A stretch of 64,000 bases of DNA from positions 64,581,085 through 64,645,084 of the forward strand of contig NC_088170.1 in assembly GCF_028769735.1 (NCBI RefSeq), in the 5' to 3' direction. Numbering within the stretch: the stretch's first letter is position 1; every line of letters starts with the position of its first letter. Positions 1 to 14,000 of the stretch are shown piece after piece. The DNA is from Zonotrichia leucophrys gambelii (Eukaryota > Chordata > Aves > Passeriformes > Passerellidae). The notes beneath the pieces are model-generated. The model was not told where the DNA came from, made no database searches, and worked only from the letters and a program-made list of their open reading frames with translations. The position numbers and the translations under genes are program-made.

Positions 1-3000
1 GCTGTAGTTAAGTAGGCTAAGGGGGCTGTTTTTATAGCTAAACCTTTGTTTATGTCTCACCAGGCTTCATATTTACTGCTTAAATCAGTCAAAAAGTACT
101 CACAGAACCAGGAAACAACTCTCCTTATGACTCATATATTACTAGGTCCAAACTGTTCTTAAACTGCTCCAGCCCAGAGTTAACATATTTTTAAAATAAA
201 TCCCAACTGTCAGTGGATGACTAGAGGTACAGAACTCATGTCTAAAAATTATTCAGCTCCTAATGTCACGTTGTGTTAAAAAAATTGTGAATTAAGGTAG
301 ACGTTTCATAATTCTGGACATCTGTCTGTGACAAATAAATATGTCATAGTCAAGCAAAACAGCTCTAGGAGAATATTAAAGATGCTACTATCTTTTTAAA
401 AAGAGACTAGCATAACTAATTGAAAGAGTTAAGGCCATGTTTTCCACAAATACAGATTAACAAGCAGCTAAAGATTATTGAGATGACAGCAAAGACGGTA
501 ATTTCATAAAGTTTTGTCTGAGCTCTGTGATTTCAATGATCCTCCACATGATTTACTCAAAAACTAAGATTTTGCCTCATTGTTCCTGTTGATTGTGGGT
601 TTTATCTGGTCATTTGACACTCTATTTCCTGGATGATTTTTTCTGTAGTTTGGTTTGGTTCTGAGAGCTGAGAAGTTCCGCAGGTATTAAACAGGGCAGG
701 ACTTTGCACCCTATTCCACCTGCTAATTCTCTATTGGATATTCAGCACAAACTTCATCTCAACCTGTAGGAAGTGAGGAACAGAGACAACACCAAGGAGA
801 AAGCATTTTCTCTTTTTGTGAACTATTTTTACCTCACAGCCTTTTATTCCACTGAGCAAACTCAAGATAGGCAAATGAAAATACACTTTGCAGGCTCATC
901 TTGGATCACTTGGAATCCTCAATATCTTTAATGTCCTTGTATTTTTACCATTTGGCTGGTGATGCTGTGTCTTGCAGATTGCTGTGGCAAATCCAGCAAC
1001 ATTTCTTCTATAGATTAGCCATCCTGCTGTATAATAAAGAACCCTCAAAATCTGCATTTTACTAAAATAGATGCCATGATTATCTAAGAACAAGACTGCT
1101 GGGAGCTTGCACAGTTCAATGCAACATTTATATTTTCTGCAATAAAAATGGCAGTCTGACTCCAGTTCAGCACTTTCCTCACTACTCTGTGGACAATGAC
1201 AGTGTCATTGTTGACATTATCAATGATTATCACCATCTACCTTCTCTGCATTTCAATCTTTCCTTGTACAAGGGTAGGTGATATTCCATTAATCAAGGAA
1301 TTGTCATTAAATAAAAATGCCCAGAGGAATCTTTATCAATTTTCCTATGTTCAGTTCAGAAACAAACCTTTTGTACCAGTAGTTTTCACTCCTTATTGCT
1401 AAAAATTTCCTATTCCTCCCTCTGGAATCAGAATCTGCTGAAAATATATTAATAAAATAATTTATTAATAAAATATATTATCATTAGGATTGTGTTTCTC
1501 AAACAAGTAGAAAAGCATAGATATCAGGAAGTTAATCACAGACCCATGAAGAATCACAGACCCACAGGCTGAAAACTGAAATTTTACTACAAAAAAAAAC
1601 CAAAACCAAACCCAAAACCTTACAAGCAGACTGATAGCAGAGCTATCAGAACACACACTGAAAAACAGCATTTCAGAGGGATTTCTGGCTAATGCTTTGG
1701 AAGAACAGACAACTATATGGATTAAGTTTTTCTCCACCTAAATGCTTTTCTGCAGCACTTTCTTCTACATTATCCTATTGAAGTGGGATTTTGCACTCTT
1801 GGCTCCCTAGGAATGCGCCTCCAGCCAAAGGATTTACCCAATGCCTCTTTATCATTTCAAAAACCACCACCAGTACTATTTATGATGAAGTGTATCAGTA
1901 GAAACAGTAGAACCATATCTCACTATGATTACATACCCTTCCTGTGTCCTTAGCTCAGCAGGTAGCTCCCACCCTTTTCCCATCATCCTGGCAGCCACAT
2001 CTCCACAATGTCTGTCCTGACACAGAACATGGCCTGGTTTGGGATTGCTGGGTGGGATGTCCTACATTTGTCCGGTTTGTGCCCCCAAGACTGTGTTCAG
2101 TCCTCATTCTGTTTATTACTGGAAAAAAATGAAGAAGATTTCCCTTGCCTTGTTAGTGTGATGGCTTCCCACACCACTTCTTGACAGCTTTTTTCAATCT
2201 GCTAAAGCAGAATGATGAACTGGCATGAGAGGGTAAAACTCCACCAGTTTGTTTGCCTGATTGAAGGTTTGTGGCAGGTCTTCTGAAACCCCTCTGTGAT
2301 ATCAGCTCACACAGGCAGCTTCCCTCAGCTCATGCAGGCACACAAAATGTTCACAAAGATGATGCTGAGCATCCTGATGAGTGTGTAGCTCCAACATCTC
2401 ACATCTGGCAGAGAGTTTCCAGTGCAACCAGTGAAATCCATGAGCTGCCTCTGTGTTATTAAGCCAATAGAATTGTTCTCATCTCCTTTTTGGAATACCA
2501 TAAGCTACAAATAGTTCTGCTAATCTTGGGCTGGCTGTAGTGACCTGAGGTCATTTTTCAAAGGGGCTTTGGGAAGGAGGAGGCTCCCTAGTGTAGTTGT
2601 TGGAAGGATTGGACATCCTTCCTACATAAGACCAGATGAATTAATCTCCTCCAGCTCAGGGAGTGACAGTGCCCCTGGTTTTTAAGCATTTTTTCTGGGT
2701 TGGGATGAACCTGTCTCCCTTGAGGTCTCTGCCTCTCTGCCCTGGTGACAGAGGGAGCTCTGTTGATACACATGGCTAGGTTCCAGGCCTTTGAATTATT
2801 AAGATTAAATAGGATTAAGTTCACCCATTTTGCTTATTTTTTTCACCTATGGTAACAATATACTGAAATTGCTGAATTTACCTAACCTTTTTTCTTCTCA
2901 ATAGAAGTTTGGAGGTATTAATTTTTTATCACTTTAAAATTTCAGATTTTTTTTTTAGCACAAACTATAATGTATATTACCAGTGGAAATATTTTTATAT

Positions 3001-3339
3001 CGTAGGGACTTTACCACATGCTTCAGTTGTTTTTATATCCGTTATTGCTGTGCCATTTTAATGCAATTTTCCGCAGACTCCCGCGTTATTAACCTGCATT
3101 CATCATTTATATCCCTCTCCTGAGGCTTGTTGTAAGACTCTACAGAAAAAGATAAACAAATTACAGATACAGGAATTAATTGTTGCCTGACTGGAGCACC
3201 CCTCCCAAGGAACTTTAGGAAAATTGCTTGGAATGAAGCAGCCCATAGGCCACACTGATGGGAATGGTAGGAAGAAGGTTGAATACAGCTGGACAAAACT
3301 ATAAAGGGAAATATTGTAAAAGAAAGGCGACTCCAACAA
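1..3339. other. Non-coding A+T-rich DNA, upstream or GRM3 intron 1
   Basis: No gene is supported. Open frames here are short (up to 90 codons), begin at arbitrary points and have no family resemblance. An A-rich simple tract with interspersed C lies near 1587-1618, and an AT-rich stretch of repeated TTAATAAAAT lies near 1446-1482. I see no recognisable transposon. Confidence 0.6.
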
Positions 3340-3695
3340 AGGGGAGAGAATGATGCATCTGACTCCACTGATCTCAGAAGGCTAATTAATTACTTTATTA
3401 TACTATAGTATGTGCATTTCATCTAAACTGAATCTGCCAAGTGCTCAACTCTGCACACAACCACTCACACTGCACAGAATCTCATGATTGTCAGCCAACA
3501 GTCCCAACACACACACACATTTGGCCCTGATAGGCCAAGGAAACAAAACATCCTCACTCTGGGTAAACAATCTCCATATTGCATTCTACTTTGGCACAAC
3601 ACAGGCACAGCAAGTGATAAGAATTGTGTTTTCCCTTTTTCTGAGGTTCAAAGAATGTGAATCTCAGAAATCCTTGGGAACAATTGTGCCGTGCT
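3340..3695 (-). mobile_element. Old, diverged solitary LTR of an endogenous retrovirus
   Basis: This is recognised by alignment to the clearer LTR at 54728-55148. The two share, in the same order, an AATGATG-like start with GACTCCA, a TTTATT (AATAAA on the minus strand), a GGCCAA block, the stretch GGGTAAACAATCTCCA, a CACAGG-AGCAA-TGA-A block and AATTGT-TTTCCCTTTT-TCTGAGG. The copy is on the minus strand. It contains an internal (AC)n run near 3507-3519 and has lost clear ends, so the boundaries are approximate. No internal viral genes are present. Confidence 0.6.
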
Positions 3696-6600
3696 TTTCT
3701 CTGTGAAGAGAAATGTGGCGACAGGGAAACACACAGATTAGGGCAGATATGAGAAAATGGAAGGCAGTGAAAGTGAACAAAATTACTGCAGGCCTCCAAG
3801 GAATGAGGCTCTGCAAATCAGACATTAAACACTCCTCCCAGCCAGGTTTGCGCCCTGTTGCACGCACAGCTTTTTCTACAAGCCATGCCACCTATGATGA
3901 GCTCATTATGCAGTTCAGCCTCTTCCTTCTCTTTAGGTCCCTGCCCACTGAGGGTCAGGCACAGGAATCCCTGTTCCCTCAAAAGGGAGAGGAGACAGAG
4001 TGGCTCAACTCTTCCTGCAGATCCTGGGTGTCCCCTGGTCCCAGCCCCATCTCCAACCCAGGACAGCTGCCCCAGGCTTGGCAGCACAGCCCTGGAGGAG
4101 GGCAAAGGGAATGGGGGAAAAGGAAGGACCACAGGGCCGAGAAAGGAAGACATTGTTAAAAGAACAGTAGAGAGAAGAAGAAGGGACATGAGGGTGAAGT
4201 GAGTTCAGAGGAATGTGAGGGCACATCAAAGAGATTGTGCCTTTTAAAGAAGCATATGGTGCCTTGAACCTCAGGGGAGCTCCGTTGTGCTACAGTGGGT
4301 GATGACAAAGAGTAACAGACTGTCCCTTTCCCTGAGAATCCTGTGGTTGGAACAGATAAAATACATCAAAGGAGAGGAGAGAGAGTGGCCCAGTGTCCAG
4401 CAGGAGCTCTGCACTGGAGCCACTGGGAGCAGCCAGGCAAAGCCCAGCCAGGTGTGCCAGCAGTGCTGCCCCTGAGCACGGGCAAAACTCAGGGGGCAGA
4501 AAACTGTGAGGAGGCAGAGGGTATGAAAAGGGCAAGGGAAGGGTGCAAAGTTTGGCACCAGTAGGGTTTGCTAGCCTGACCTCAAGTGTACACAGAGCCC
4601 ATGAGAGAGTGAGAGCATGACTGAGTTCTTTGCTTGGAGCAAAAATAGCGGCTGTGAAAGGAATGGGAAAGAGGCAGGCACATACAAAAGAGAAGAAAGC
4701 TGAGGAAGAAAGGAAAAGAACATGAAAACACTATTCTCACAACAAGGCAGACATGCCAACCATATTAATTTCCAGTGCCCTTCCTCCACTGCAGCTCAAT
4801 GAAGGATCTGACCACAGCTGAGCTTACGTTGTGTATTTTCAATAATAGTAAAATTCACAACAAAGAAGCCCAAAGCTCAGAATTAGAAGTCAAAGGCTCA
4901 GATAATTCTGAAAGAGGAACAGAAGGAACAGCTTTGCATGGAGGTGAATGTGTTTTTCTCTGTCTACAGAAGAGTTTTGTGGGTGGTTTTAAGAAGTTTC
5001 AGTGGTGGAGCTGATAGTTCTAAGAAACAATCTCTTCTGGTACATTCTACAGTTATTTTTTAGCCACAGCTGTCAATCACACTGCTTTTTGAAGAAGGGA
5101 AATGTCAGTATCTCTGCTCTGCAGAGACAACACAGAGATGAGAAGCAGCTTGCCCAGAATCAGTCAGTACAGTATCTGTGAGGCAGCCAGTACCAATAAG
5201 AACCCCACCAAGAATCCCAGCCTGGCCCACATCTCCTCTGTGAGGGCTGGGGGAGGTTGGTGTTGACCTGCTGAAAAAGTTCTTCTCTTCACTCAAAACC
5301 ACAGGGTAGATTCCCATTTGCCTTGGCTGCTGTGTGGCCAAAGGAGAATGGGCATTTCCATGCCACATCCCAGATTGTGGGGATCTCTACTGGAAATATC
5401 CACTGGAATTACTGAATGAAGGGGTGGGAGTCAGGTTTTTTGGCTTCATTATAGTCATTCAGTGTATGACTGGGAGAAAGCAATTAATGTTTTGGGTAAT
5501 GATGTCCAAAGTCTGAAACAGACACCTCTGTTTAATTTTTGTGCTGTAGGAAGAAAATAAATCTATACATAACAGCAGCAGCAATAACTGGAAATTAGGG
5601 AGATGTTTTCCCCACTTGCGGAAGCATGACCTGTTCAGATGCTCTTGTACCTTCTTCTGCAGCATCTGGTGCTGGCCTCTCTCTGACACAAGATGCTGGG
5701 CTAGATTGGATTTGGGTGCAGTCCAGCCTGAAAATATCTGTGTTCCTAAAGAAGTTGTGAAGTTTTCTCACATTCTGTTCCTCAATCTGTATAGAAAAGC
5801 CCAAATAAAGCATAATCTTCTCCTTTGAGAAATCTCACATTACATACTTTCTTATATTCTGAAGCAAAATCCCTTTCAATACTCTCTTCAAAGCACTTGT
5901 ACTCCTGACAGGGGTTTTGTAGTGTGCTTATCAAGGCTCTGTTTTCCCAGTGGAAGGGCACAGCTCATTACTACAGTCACAGAGTCTTTGCATAAATGGT
6001 TCTTGAAACACCTTGCCACCCTCAAAACTGTCTGGTAGGTTCATTCTTGAAATGACCACCTAAAATAACAGTATGGGTAGAGATGATCTGTTTGCTTTGC
6101 AGTTTTTAGTATTGAGATAATTTAGCACCTTTCCTACTTCAAATTTTCAGTTTGTTAAACTGGAAAAAAAAATAATTAGGAGATGAAAACACGGCGTCTG
6201 AATCTGAATTCTATCATGTCATGGAAAATTATTTCTTCTTGTGCTAGAAGTGGAGGATAGATGGAAAAAAGTTATTTGTTTAAAAACATGAAAGGCCAAA
6301 CTGGTGCATGGATGAAATTGTTCATTTTCATTATCTCCTAAATTCAGATCAGTGCTCTTTTAATATAGTTTTTACTATTACAAAAGGGATTGTGACTTCT
6401 ATTACATGTACCTTGCTTCAAGGAGAAAAATGTCCATGTTCCTTGATGGATGTCATTTCAAAAAGCTGTGTGATCAATGTGGAAAAGGCACTGTCCCAGG
6501 ACACTGACAGACAGAGTCCAGTATCTGAAACACAACATCTCAGGGTTAATAGTAAGAGATGTGGCTGGTTTTCTTTGAGGCCCAGACACAAAGGTGATGC

Positions 6601-7696
6601 TCAGTTCAAGAAACTGGTACATAATGGATCCAACCTTGCAGACCACTGTGAGCAGCCTGGGATTTCAGACAATTCTTTGGGAGTGATGAGGGAAAGTTCA
6701 AATCCACATGACAATAGTTTTAGGTAGAAAAAAAACCCCAAACCTTTAAGAGGACCCTTAAGTTGGGGATTTCCAGAAGCTGGGAAATTTATTAGGAAAA
6801 AGAAATTGCTAAATGTTTGTATTTTGTGTCATTTCATGCCATTTAGGGAATTATGAAACATATAAAGGAAGGTGACAAAGGAAAGCAACCAAAGCTCTAA
6901 ATCCAAGTAATGAGACAAAACAGAGAAAGCAATCAGCCAGATTCATCATTTTCATTTCATCCAATTTACACCCACTGTAGAGCTGACCCCTGTAGGAAAA
7001 GAAAGACCAGCCAGTTATTGCCCAGTCATGTTGGGTATTACAGTCCCTCCCCACAGACCACTAGTGGCCCATACATTGATTTTGCAATCAGGCCAAAAGC
7101 AACATCCTTAACACCACACTGGATTATTGCCCTGACTCTGACTCAGGGAACATTTCCTCTAGCTCTCGTGTTTTCCTTGGAGACCTTTCCATCTAAACAT
7201 TGACCAAGCTCAACCTGCTTTAGCTTTTGAAATATGACAAGGTAATAAATCAGAGCCACAAGCAAGCAGGGCAGCTGTGCTATTGCAGTTAGAGGGAAGG
7301 CTGCCATGCAGTGCCAGGAGAGCTTCTCATTTCACACTGCCAGCAGCACTGTCCATGTCCAAACCATACCCCAAGGCCAACAGGATCCTTCCTGTGATCC
7401 CATACTCCAAGGGGTGGTGGGGAAGGGATACAGGTAGCCAGACCATGGTTTCAGTGATTTTCAAGACTAACCTTGATGCCACAGACTTGTCAAATGTGCC
7501 ATAAGACTCTTTAGATACCGCTCTTCACAGGTAAGCCCTTGCCTCAGGTTAGAAACCTGTCCTGTGCCCTGGGATGCTCCAGGCAGGAGGTATGAGAGCA
7601 GTAAATCCTGGTGTGCAACAGAACTGCACCACTGGCAAACCTCTGGTCAGTGGACAAGCCCCAAGACATAGATGTTAGATGTTAGGGAGGAATACC
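3696..7696. other. Non-coding DNA without recognised features
   Basis: Somewhat more G+C-rich between about 3900 and 4560, giving several overlapping chance open frames on both strands (for example 148 codons at 3713-4159). These overlap one another in opposite strands and different frames and match no family I know. I see no repeat with a readable boundary. Confidence 0.55.
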
Positions 7697-7869
7697 TTAC
7701 TTGAGGGTTGCCCAGAGAATCTGTGGACACCGCATCCCTGGAAGTGTCCAAGACAAGTTTGGATGAGGCTCTGAGCAGTCTGGTCTAGTGAAAGGTACAG
7801 GGCATGGGAACCTTTAATGAAATGAGCTTTAAAGTTCATTTCAACCAAAGTCTTTCTGTGATTCTATGA
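7697..7869 (+). mobile_element. CR1 LINE fragment, 3' end
   Basis: This carries the typical CR1 3' untranslated sequence: GGTTGCCCAGAGAA-CTGTGG, CATCCCTGGAAGTGTCCAAG, GGATGAGGCTCTGAGCA-TCTGGTCTAGTG, then the tail TGTGATTCTATGA. It is severely 5'-truncated, contains no coding sequence and is in the same orientation as GRM3. Confidence 0.88.
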
Positions 7870-9989
7870 ACTGCCCTCATGTTCAAAGGTGCTGCAGCAT
7901 GTCCATCTCCTGCCCACCACAGCAGGCCTTCCCACACAAACCCTGTGTTCCTTCCCACACTCCTCATTCCATTACAGTGCTTTTGAGGAAAAAAAAAATT
8001 GCACATTCGGTGCCCAGCACTGGAGGAGCCATTGGGAGACTTCCAGATGAGTTCAGGGAATTTTTATCCAGCACATGAGCATCAGACAGAGTAGCTCAGC
8101 TCCACAGCTGCCTCACTGCCAGACTCCTCACAGCAAGGCTGGCAGACCCCAGCTTCCTGCTGGAATCCTCCTCCAGGCATTGCAGCCAGCTTACAGCTTC
8201 TGCAGCACTTTTCAGGCAAATCTGTGCCTCTACTGCCAGCACCAATTCGTGCACATTTGTGCAGGTGTGACAAATTTGCTTCAGGTGACCTCTGGGAAGG
8301 CAAAAGCGTTGCCTTGAAAGTGTGTCAATGATACCACTTAGCACATTTTCTACTTCAAAGTGTTCTACCAACATTAATGAAGTGAGCTTAAAAATAAGAG
8401 CTGAAAACACCCTAATAACTTGAAAATACTGCCCTGGAACAAGTATATAAGCAAGAAGGCAACAAAGCCATTATAAAATGAGGACATTATTATTTTTTTT
8501 CTTTAATGAGCTTTCTTTACCCAATCTAATTTAGAAGTAGCTCATCTGTTTAGCTGAAACCCTCCAGTCATTTTTTGAGAGCACTGTGAGGAAGAATATA
8601 ACAACTAGGGATGTAAAATTTCAGTTCTGTGACCCTGGTGGTCCGGGAGAATATAGTATTCTATTTAGGAAGATCTTAAATTACTTCACTTATCACTCCA
8701 GACTATTTTTAAGATATATGTAAATGTATGGTACAGAGTCCCTCAAAGAAACAGTCAGCCCCTGTTTTGAAGCTCTGAGAGTGAGGAACTCAGCTGAGAT
8801 TTGGCCAGGAGCTGTACACAGTCACAGGTGTAGTTTTGTTCTGAAAGCATCATCAGGACACATGTAGCTGTGAATAGATCAGAGAGGTTTGAACAAAGCA
8901 AGCAAAAATTGCCAAATCCAGGCTTCTCATAAGTTATCTCCCATTGCTTTTAATAGGGTTAGGATTTTGCCTGCTGGACTGAATTCCCAGCTCTGCACTG
9001 AATCCACTGTAGCAGAAATCCCTTAATCTCTCTGTGCATCCTTCTCTCTGTGCTCTTTCCTATCTCCTCATCTGTGGATAAGGATGATACTAAAGTCTGC
9101 CTCTATGGGTATTATGAGAACTAATTAACTGAGCTTTCAGGAAAATTTCAGCAGCAAAGGCAAATTTCTCCTCTGGACATAAAATGCATACACACACACA
9201 CAGATAGCTACAGATATTTCTGTGTTTTGATAGATATACACATGTAATCTGGTATATATAATATAATTATCACCTGCCAGACCTCTCTTAATGTCAAGGC
9301 TCCTCTTTTCTCAGCCTTGTCTTCCTTTTACAGTCCCACTATTTTTAAATGCTGTACTTTATTCAAAGTCAGTGTGGAGATGTCAGGCAGGTAGTTATTA
9401 AAAAAAAATAAAAGGAAAGAAAGAATAAAGAAAAGCTTTTGCCTTCTCCTTATTTAATGGCATTTTTGTTCTGCAACCATTGTCCCTGCCAGTCAGAAAA
9501 ACTGCTTGGTTTTTAATGAAAAATCCTAACAGCAACAAATTGCAACCCTCCCTTTCAACACAGGCATGCCCTTTGAATTTAATTATGCCTCAGGCAATGC
9601 ATTACAACGAGCGTGTGAAAAGTGACACCAAAAAAATCTTCCAACAAACACAGCAGATATCCCCCACTGGGCAAAAATAGCTGAGTACCAGATTGCCAGG
9701 TTTGGTTGGAACTCACTCGGGGCCGGAGTGTGCCTGAGTTCCCCCAGCTGGGCTGGTCCCAACTCGGTCCCACTGATCCAGTAGAGCGGAGTGTTCCCTG
9801 AGCATCCCTGCATTGTGGGAACCCAGAGCATCCCTCTGGCTGTCCAGGATGGCCAAGGCCCCTGCCAGGGGGATCAGAAGCCCTGACCCAGAGCCCAAAA
9901 CATCTGTGATTTTGATTATGACCTGTGGAGCAAATTACCAACCCTATATGAAGATCAGCAAGCCATGACAATTTAGCTAGAATAATACT
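7870..9989. other. Non-coding DNA, short simple repeats
   Basis: No gene is supported. A short (AC)n run is present at about 9190-9202, followed by an AT-rich patch with TATATA steps to about 9270. The last 290 bases (about 9700-9990) are unusually G+C-rich for the window and lie directly before an LTR-like sequence. They could be part of the same proviral remnant, but I could not show it. Confidence 0.5.
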
Positions 9990-10402
9990 GAAGTTATCAC
10001 GAGATGGAAAAAGTAGATTTTGGGGTTTCTGGTATGGAGGTTCAGGAGGCAAGATGGAGGGAACTGGGCATGTCCAGCCTTTCTCCTTCTTCTTCTTGGC
10101 CTCCATCTTCTGGGTGATGTTGGCACTTTTAGATTGGTTTAGAGTAGAAGCTCACTGTCTAACATAGGTGATAGGTATTAGAAAGTAATTGCAAACATTG
10201 TACATGTAGTTTTTAGTACAAAGACATAACTCTGCTGCCCTGGGGGCAACCAGAGTGCCTAGAACTGTCCTGCTAGACAGACCTCAGCAAAGCAAGAGAA
10301 AAGTTTTTTATAGATAAGATAAAATAAACAAACTTGAGACCAAGAAATTAAGAGCTCTGACTCAATCTTCAAGTGCCAAGCTGAGAAAAGAGACTTTCTA
10401 AC
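9990..10402 (+). mobile_element. Retroviral LTR-like sequence (sense to GRM3)
   Basis: The stretch resembles a passerine ERV LTR that I recognise from memory. It has a purine-rich opening (GAGATGGAAAAAGTAGATTTTG), a TTCTCCTTCTTCTTCTTGGCCTCC block, a TAACATAGGTGATAGGTATT block and a promoter-like A+T patch. It ends with an AATAAA at 10323-10328 followed by about 70 bases. The ends are not sharp and I did not find a convincing flanking duplication. No gag, pol or env coding remnant was recognised beside it. Confidence 0.55.
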
Positions 10403-10961
10403 TTTTCTCAGAATCACTCTGACAAGTTAAACATCCCAACACTGCATCCCCTGCATGTCCTGCATCCCAGCTCCAGGAGAACTCCAGCTCCAGGAAGGGC
10501 TGCAGGACTCTGTCTGGCAGGGACATTCCTGGAGAGATGATGCAGAGCCCCCAGCAGGAGCCCAGAGGAGCCGGGGACAAAGGAAGTGGAGGAGTTTGGG
10601 AGGTTTCCTTTCCTCCCGGATTAATTTCTCACAAGCTGTGTCAACTATCCACAGTTAAACAAATACTTGAGATATCTATCAACATTTCCCATTTGGAGGG
10701 AGAGGCAGCACAGATTACCTTTGGTTTTTGCTGTCTTGGGAGCTGCCACAGCCAGCGAGAGGAGACTGCCTGAGATTTTTCTGATTGTTCGCAGAAGAAA
10801 ATTCCCTGTGAAAACAAACACCCACAGCCCTGCCTGTAATGCAACACCAGGGTCAAACTCTGTCCTTTTGCATCCTTCTGGATGCTAACTGGGGATAATG
10901 CAATGCCCCTGTGTTACTTAGATATTCTGGGGTGGCCAGTGACTCCCAAGAGGCAGCAGAC
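10403..10961. other. Non-coding DNA with a moderately G+C-rich patch
   Basis: Between about 10440 and 10620 the sequence is richer in G and C, with repeated CTCCAGGA and GCATCCC motifs. No splice-bounded coding segment, promoter pattern or repeat family was recognised. Confidence 0.45.
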
Positions 10962-11070
10962 CATAGAATCATAGGATCACTAAGGCTGGAAAAGGTCTGC
11001 ATGAGCATCAAGTCCAACCTTTGACCAAATGCCAACATACTCACTAAACCATATTGCAAACTACTCAGGT
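10962..11070 (-). mobile_element. CR1 LINE fragment, 3' end (antisense)
   Basis: This is the reverse-complement CR1 tail: CATAGAATCATAGGATCACT, then AAGGCTGGAAAAGGTCTGCA, ATCAAGTCCAACC and CACTAAACCATATTGC. It is truncated to about 110 bases. The right end is approximate. Confidence 0.85.
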
Positions 11071-14000
11071 TTTGGCAATCCCTGGTAATGCGGATGGTAC
11101 ACAATGGTTGGGTCTACTTATTATTAGGATGCAAAGTATTCATGGCACAGGGAGACAAGTCACAGACACCTCCTGGCTGCTGGTGGGCAAATATCAGGAC
11201 AAATATCAGGTTCTATTTAACCTCAAAAGCCATATGGATGTAAACATAAAATGAAGCAATTCCAATCCTGCCAGAGGGTTTCGTTATTTCAAAGTAGCTG
11301 CATTGGACATGGTCTCTGTCTTCCATTTCCTTTCCTGACAGTACAGGTGCCTTGGCTTACTGATATTTTAAGAGAGGCGAGTTTTTATTTTTGTACCAGA
11401 TATAGCTCCTCTGGGTCTGAAGACCCTCTCGCTCATGTCAGGGAACTGTTTCCCTGCTGTGGTACAGCTCTCTCGTGAGCTTCTGCAACAGCTGTTTTCA
11501 TCGAAGTCTTAAAGATGAAAGAGACAGATCTTTTAAAAAGAGAGGACTGGGATTCACAATCAAGTTATTGCAGTTTAATGTGTTTCTGTGCAGCAGCTGA
11601 GCCACGCCAGTCAGCTGGGTTCACACCCTCAGCTTCAGAAAATGCAAGATTTAAGCTACACATTACCATGACCCTTAAACTACACCTACCATGATTCTGG
11701 TTAGACATCCACAATAAATCATTCAATTTCTTGAGCACAGTAACACCATAATGTAACTGAGTTCTCCAGATATTTAAATGCTTAATTCTTTCTTTCACCA
11801 CTAACTTGCCCTGCAGCCATGGGCAATAGCACGACCTTAGCTTTCAGACTTCAAGTGTAAAATGAATATGAGGAATGATTACACAAAAGGGTAATATAAG
11901 AACAAAAATGAGAATCTATGAGGTGCTGAGATATTCTGGATACCTGGCCTAAAGGTCATTTTAAACACCGCATTCTGCTAAGAGGAATCAGAGCAGCAGT
12001 GCTTTGCTTTTAGTCACCCCCAGTACTCCTCGTTATTTATGCAGCTGTGGAGCTGAAAAATGACTTAAAGTCCTGTGTTTTCCAGCAGTAAACAGAAGCC
12101 AACAGGGCTGTACTGCTCTACAGGAGCTGAGGAGCTGCATTGCTTTGTTGCACGTTTTTATGTGAACCTGTGAGTCACAGTTCCTGTACCAAAATATTTC
12201 CAAGTACATCTCCTTTCAAAGACAAAATTTTAGGAGCTGCTGTCATGTGTCACACATAAACAATGTGAAGCATAACATCAAACACTTGGAAAGTGTGCAA
12301 GTACACCAAAAGGAAGAAGGGTGATTTACTGAGCTTTAGTTGAATATAACTGCACGAGTTTTACACCTAGAGGACTCGGGTTGCTGTAACTGTTACCTGT
12401 GAATAAAGCTTCCCTCTGGCAAGTGATAATTAATTCTTAGATTTTAGAAGTTTCTGAAATTTCAGAGACCCCTGAGCACATTTGTATGAAGATTAGACAT
12501 TGTTTCTTTTCTCCTTTTCTCTTTGAAGTCTTTTCTTCAAAGATTGCAGCTCGCTGTTCAGACTGCACAAATCCTCTCTTGACAGAGCCGGCTTTTCTCT
12601 GCACTCTCAGAGCTTTGAGTCTGACTCTGCTCTCCCTTACTCTGCTCTGTGCCCCATCAAAGAACGGAGAGATTGTCAGCACCACCTCGCTGCCAGTGGG
12701 GAGGAGAATCAAACCCTTTGCCAAGTACATCAAGTGAATTGCTCACCCCCTGTGGGGAAAATTTACCACCCAACAATGCAGTAATTGATATTGATGGTGT
12801 GTGTTGTTCACATTTCAATTTTTTAGAAACTTGTTTTTTTCAGGATTGTGAGAAGCCAGGTTACAGTGATCAAAGGTCGAAGCCTTATTTCCCTGTAAAA
12901 CAACTTCCCTGGGGCTATGCCTGATGTGGGAAGAAATTTGTGGTTTTGGAAAGAGATTTATACAGGGCATGTACTTAAACTAAAAAAAAACCAAAGATAC
13001 TAAATTACAGGAGTGAGATTTTCTTCTTATTTACACACCTATGAATTGTAAGCAACTGCTCAGATGCTGGAGAAATGAGCTCATCCACAATTTTAGTAGG
13101 AGTGGTAAGTGCTGGGCCCATAGAAATGCAGCTGAATTCTTAATGTTCACACCTTAGTTGAACTTCTTTTCTCTCCTCTCAAGCTTGTGCTCCTCTGACC
13201 TTGTCATGAAACAATATTTTGCTACTTCTTTTCTAATGAAAAAAGGAAGGAGAAGTGTTTGCTTTTCTTTTCTATCTTGTTGAACTAATTTTGGGAAGGG
13301 AAAATGGAAGAAAAGAAAAAGAATATGGAAAGCAAAGACAAGTATAATTCCTATAATCCGGGAATTCGTTTTTTTTACGGTTTGGGATAAATAACCCCCA
13401 TTAGTGAGAGATTAAATAACTAATATTTTATAATTTAACTAATATAAAAACCTATAATTCACAGAATGCTCTAGCTGTGTGCAGAGCTGAATTTCAGGGT
13501 CTTGGTGTTAAATAGTACAAATCTTCAGATATTCCTGCCGCTGCCTCTGCTCTCAGCTGCCCTCCCTCAGTGACCACTGCTGACAACCTGTGTGTGAGTT
13601 AATGAGTGACTCCCTCACTGTTGAGGTGAATTAAACCTTTACCATCCAGTCCAATTCTTGTACATTAAGTTTCTACTCAGTGTGATCATGGTGATGACCC
13701 AAGACAAGCAATGGGATAAGAGGAAACAATGTTCTACAGTTTGCCAAAATTGATACCTTTCCATGTGGTAACATCATGGTTTTAGCCAAATCAGTGCAAG
13801 CCATGGCAGAAGCCTTCACACTGAAAATACATGGCTGTATGTTCAGTGATGCAAATATTTCATTTTCACACTGCCTTGCTCATTAGCAAGTACCTTAAAA
13901 GTAGCCCAAACTCTCATAGGCATTAGAAAGTACCAGAGGAGGGAAGTGTCTTGCCCAAGACATCAGGGCAATGACAGAAGAGTAGAGTAGAGTATTCTCT

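Noticed and set aside
3713..4202. Overlapping frames of 114-148 codons as a small gene
   Set aside because: They occur in several frames on both strands of a locally G+C-rich patch; none is bounded by credible splice sites or resembles a known protein.
9579..10106. A 175-codon minus-strand frame as a gene
   Set aside because: It overlaps the G+C-rich patch and the LTR-like region, and shows no known domain or splice context.
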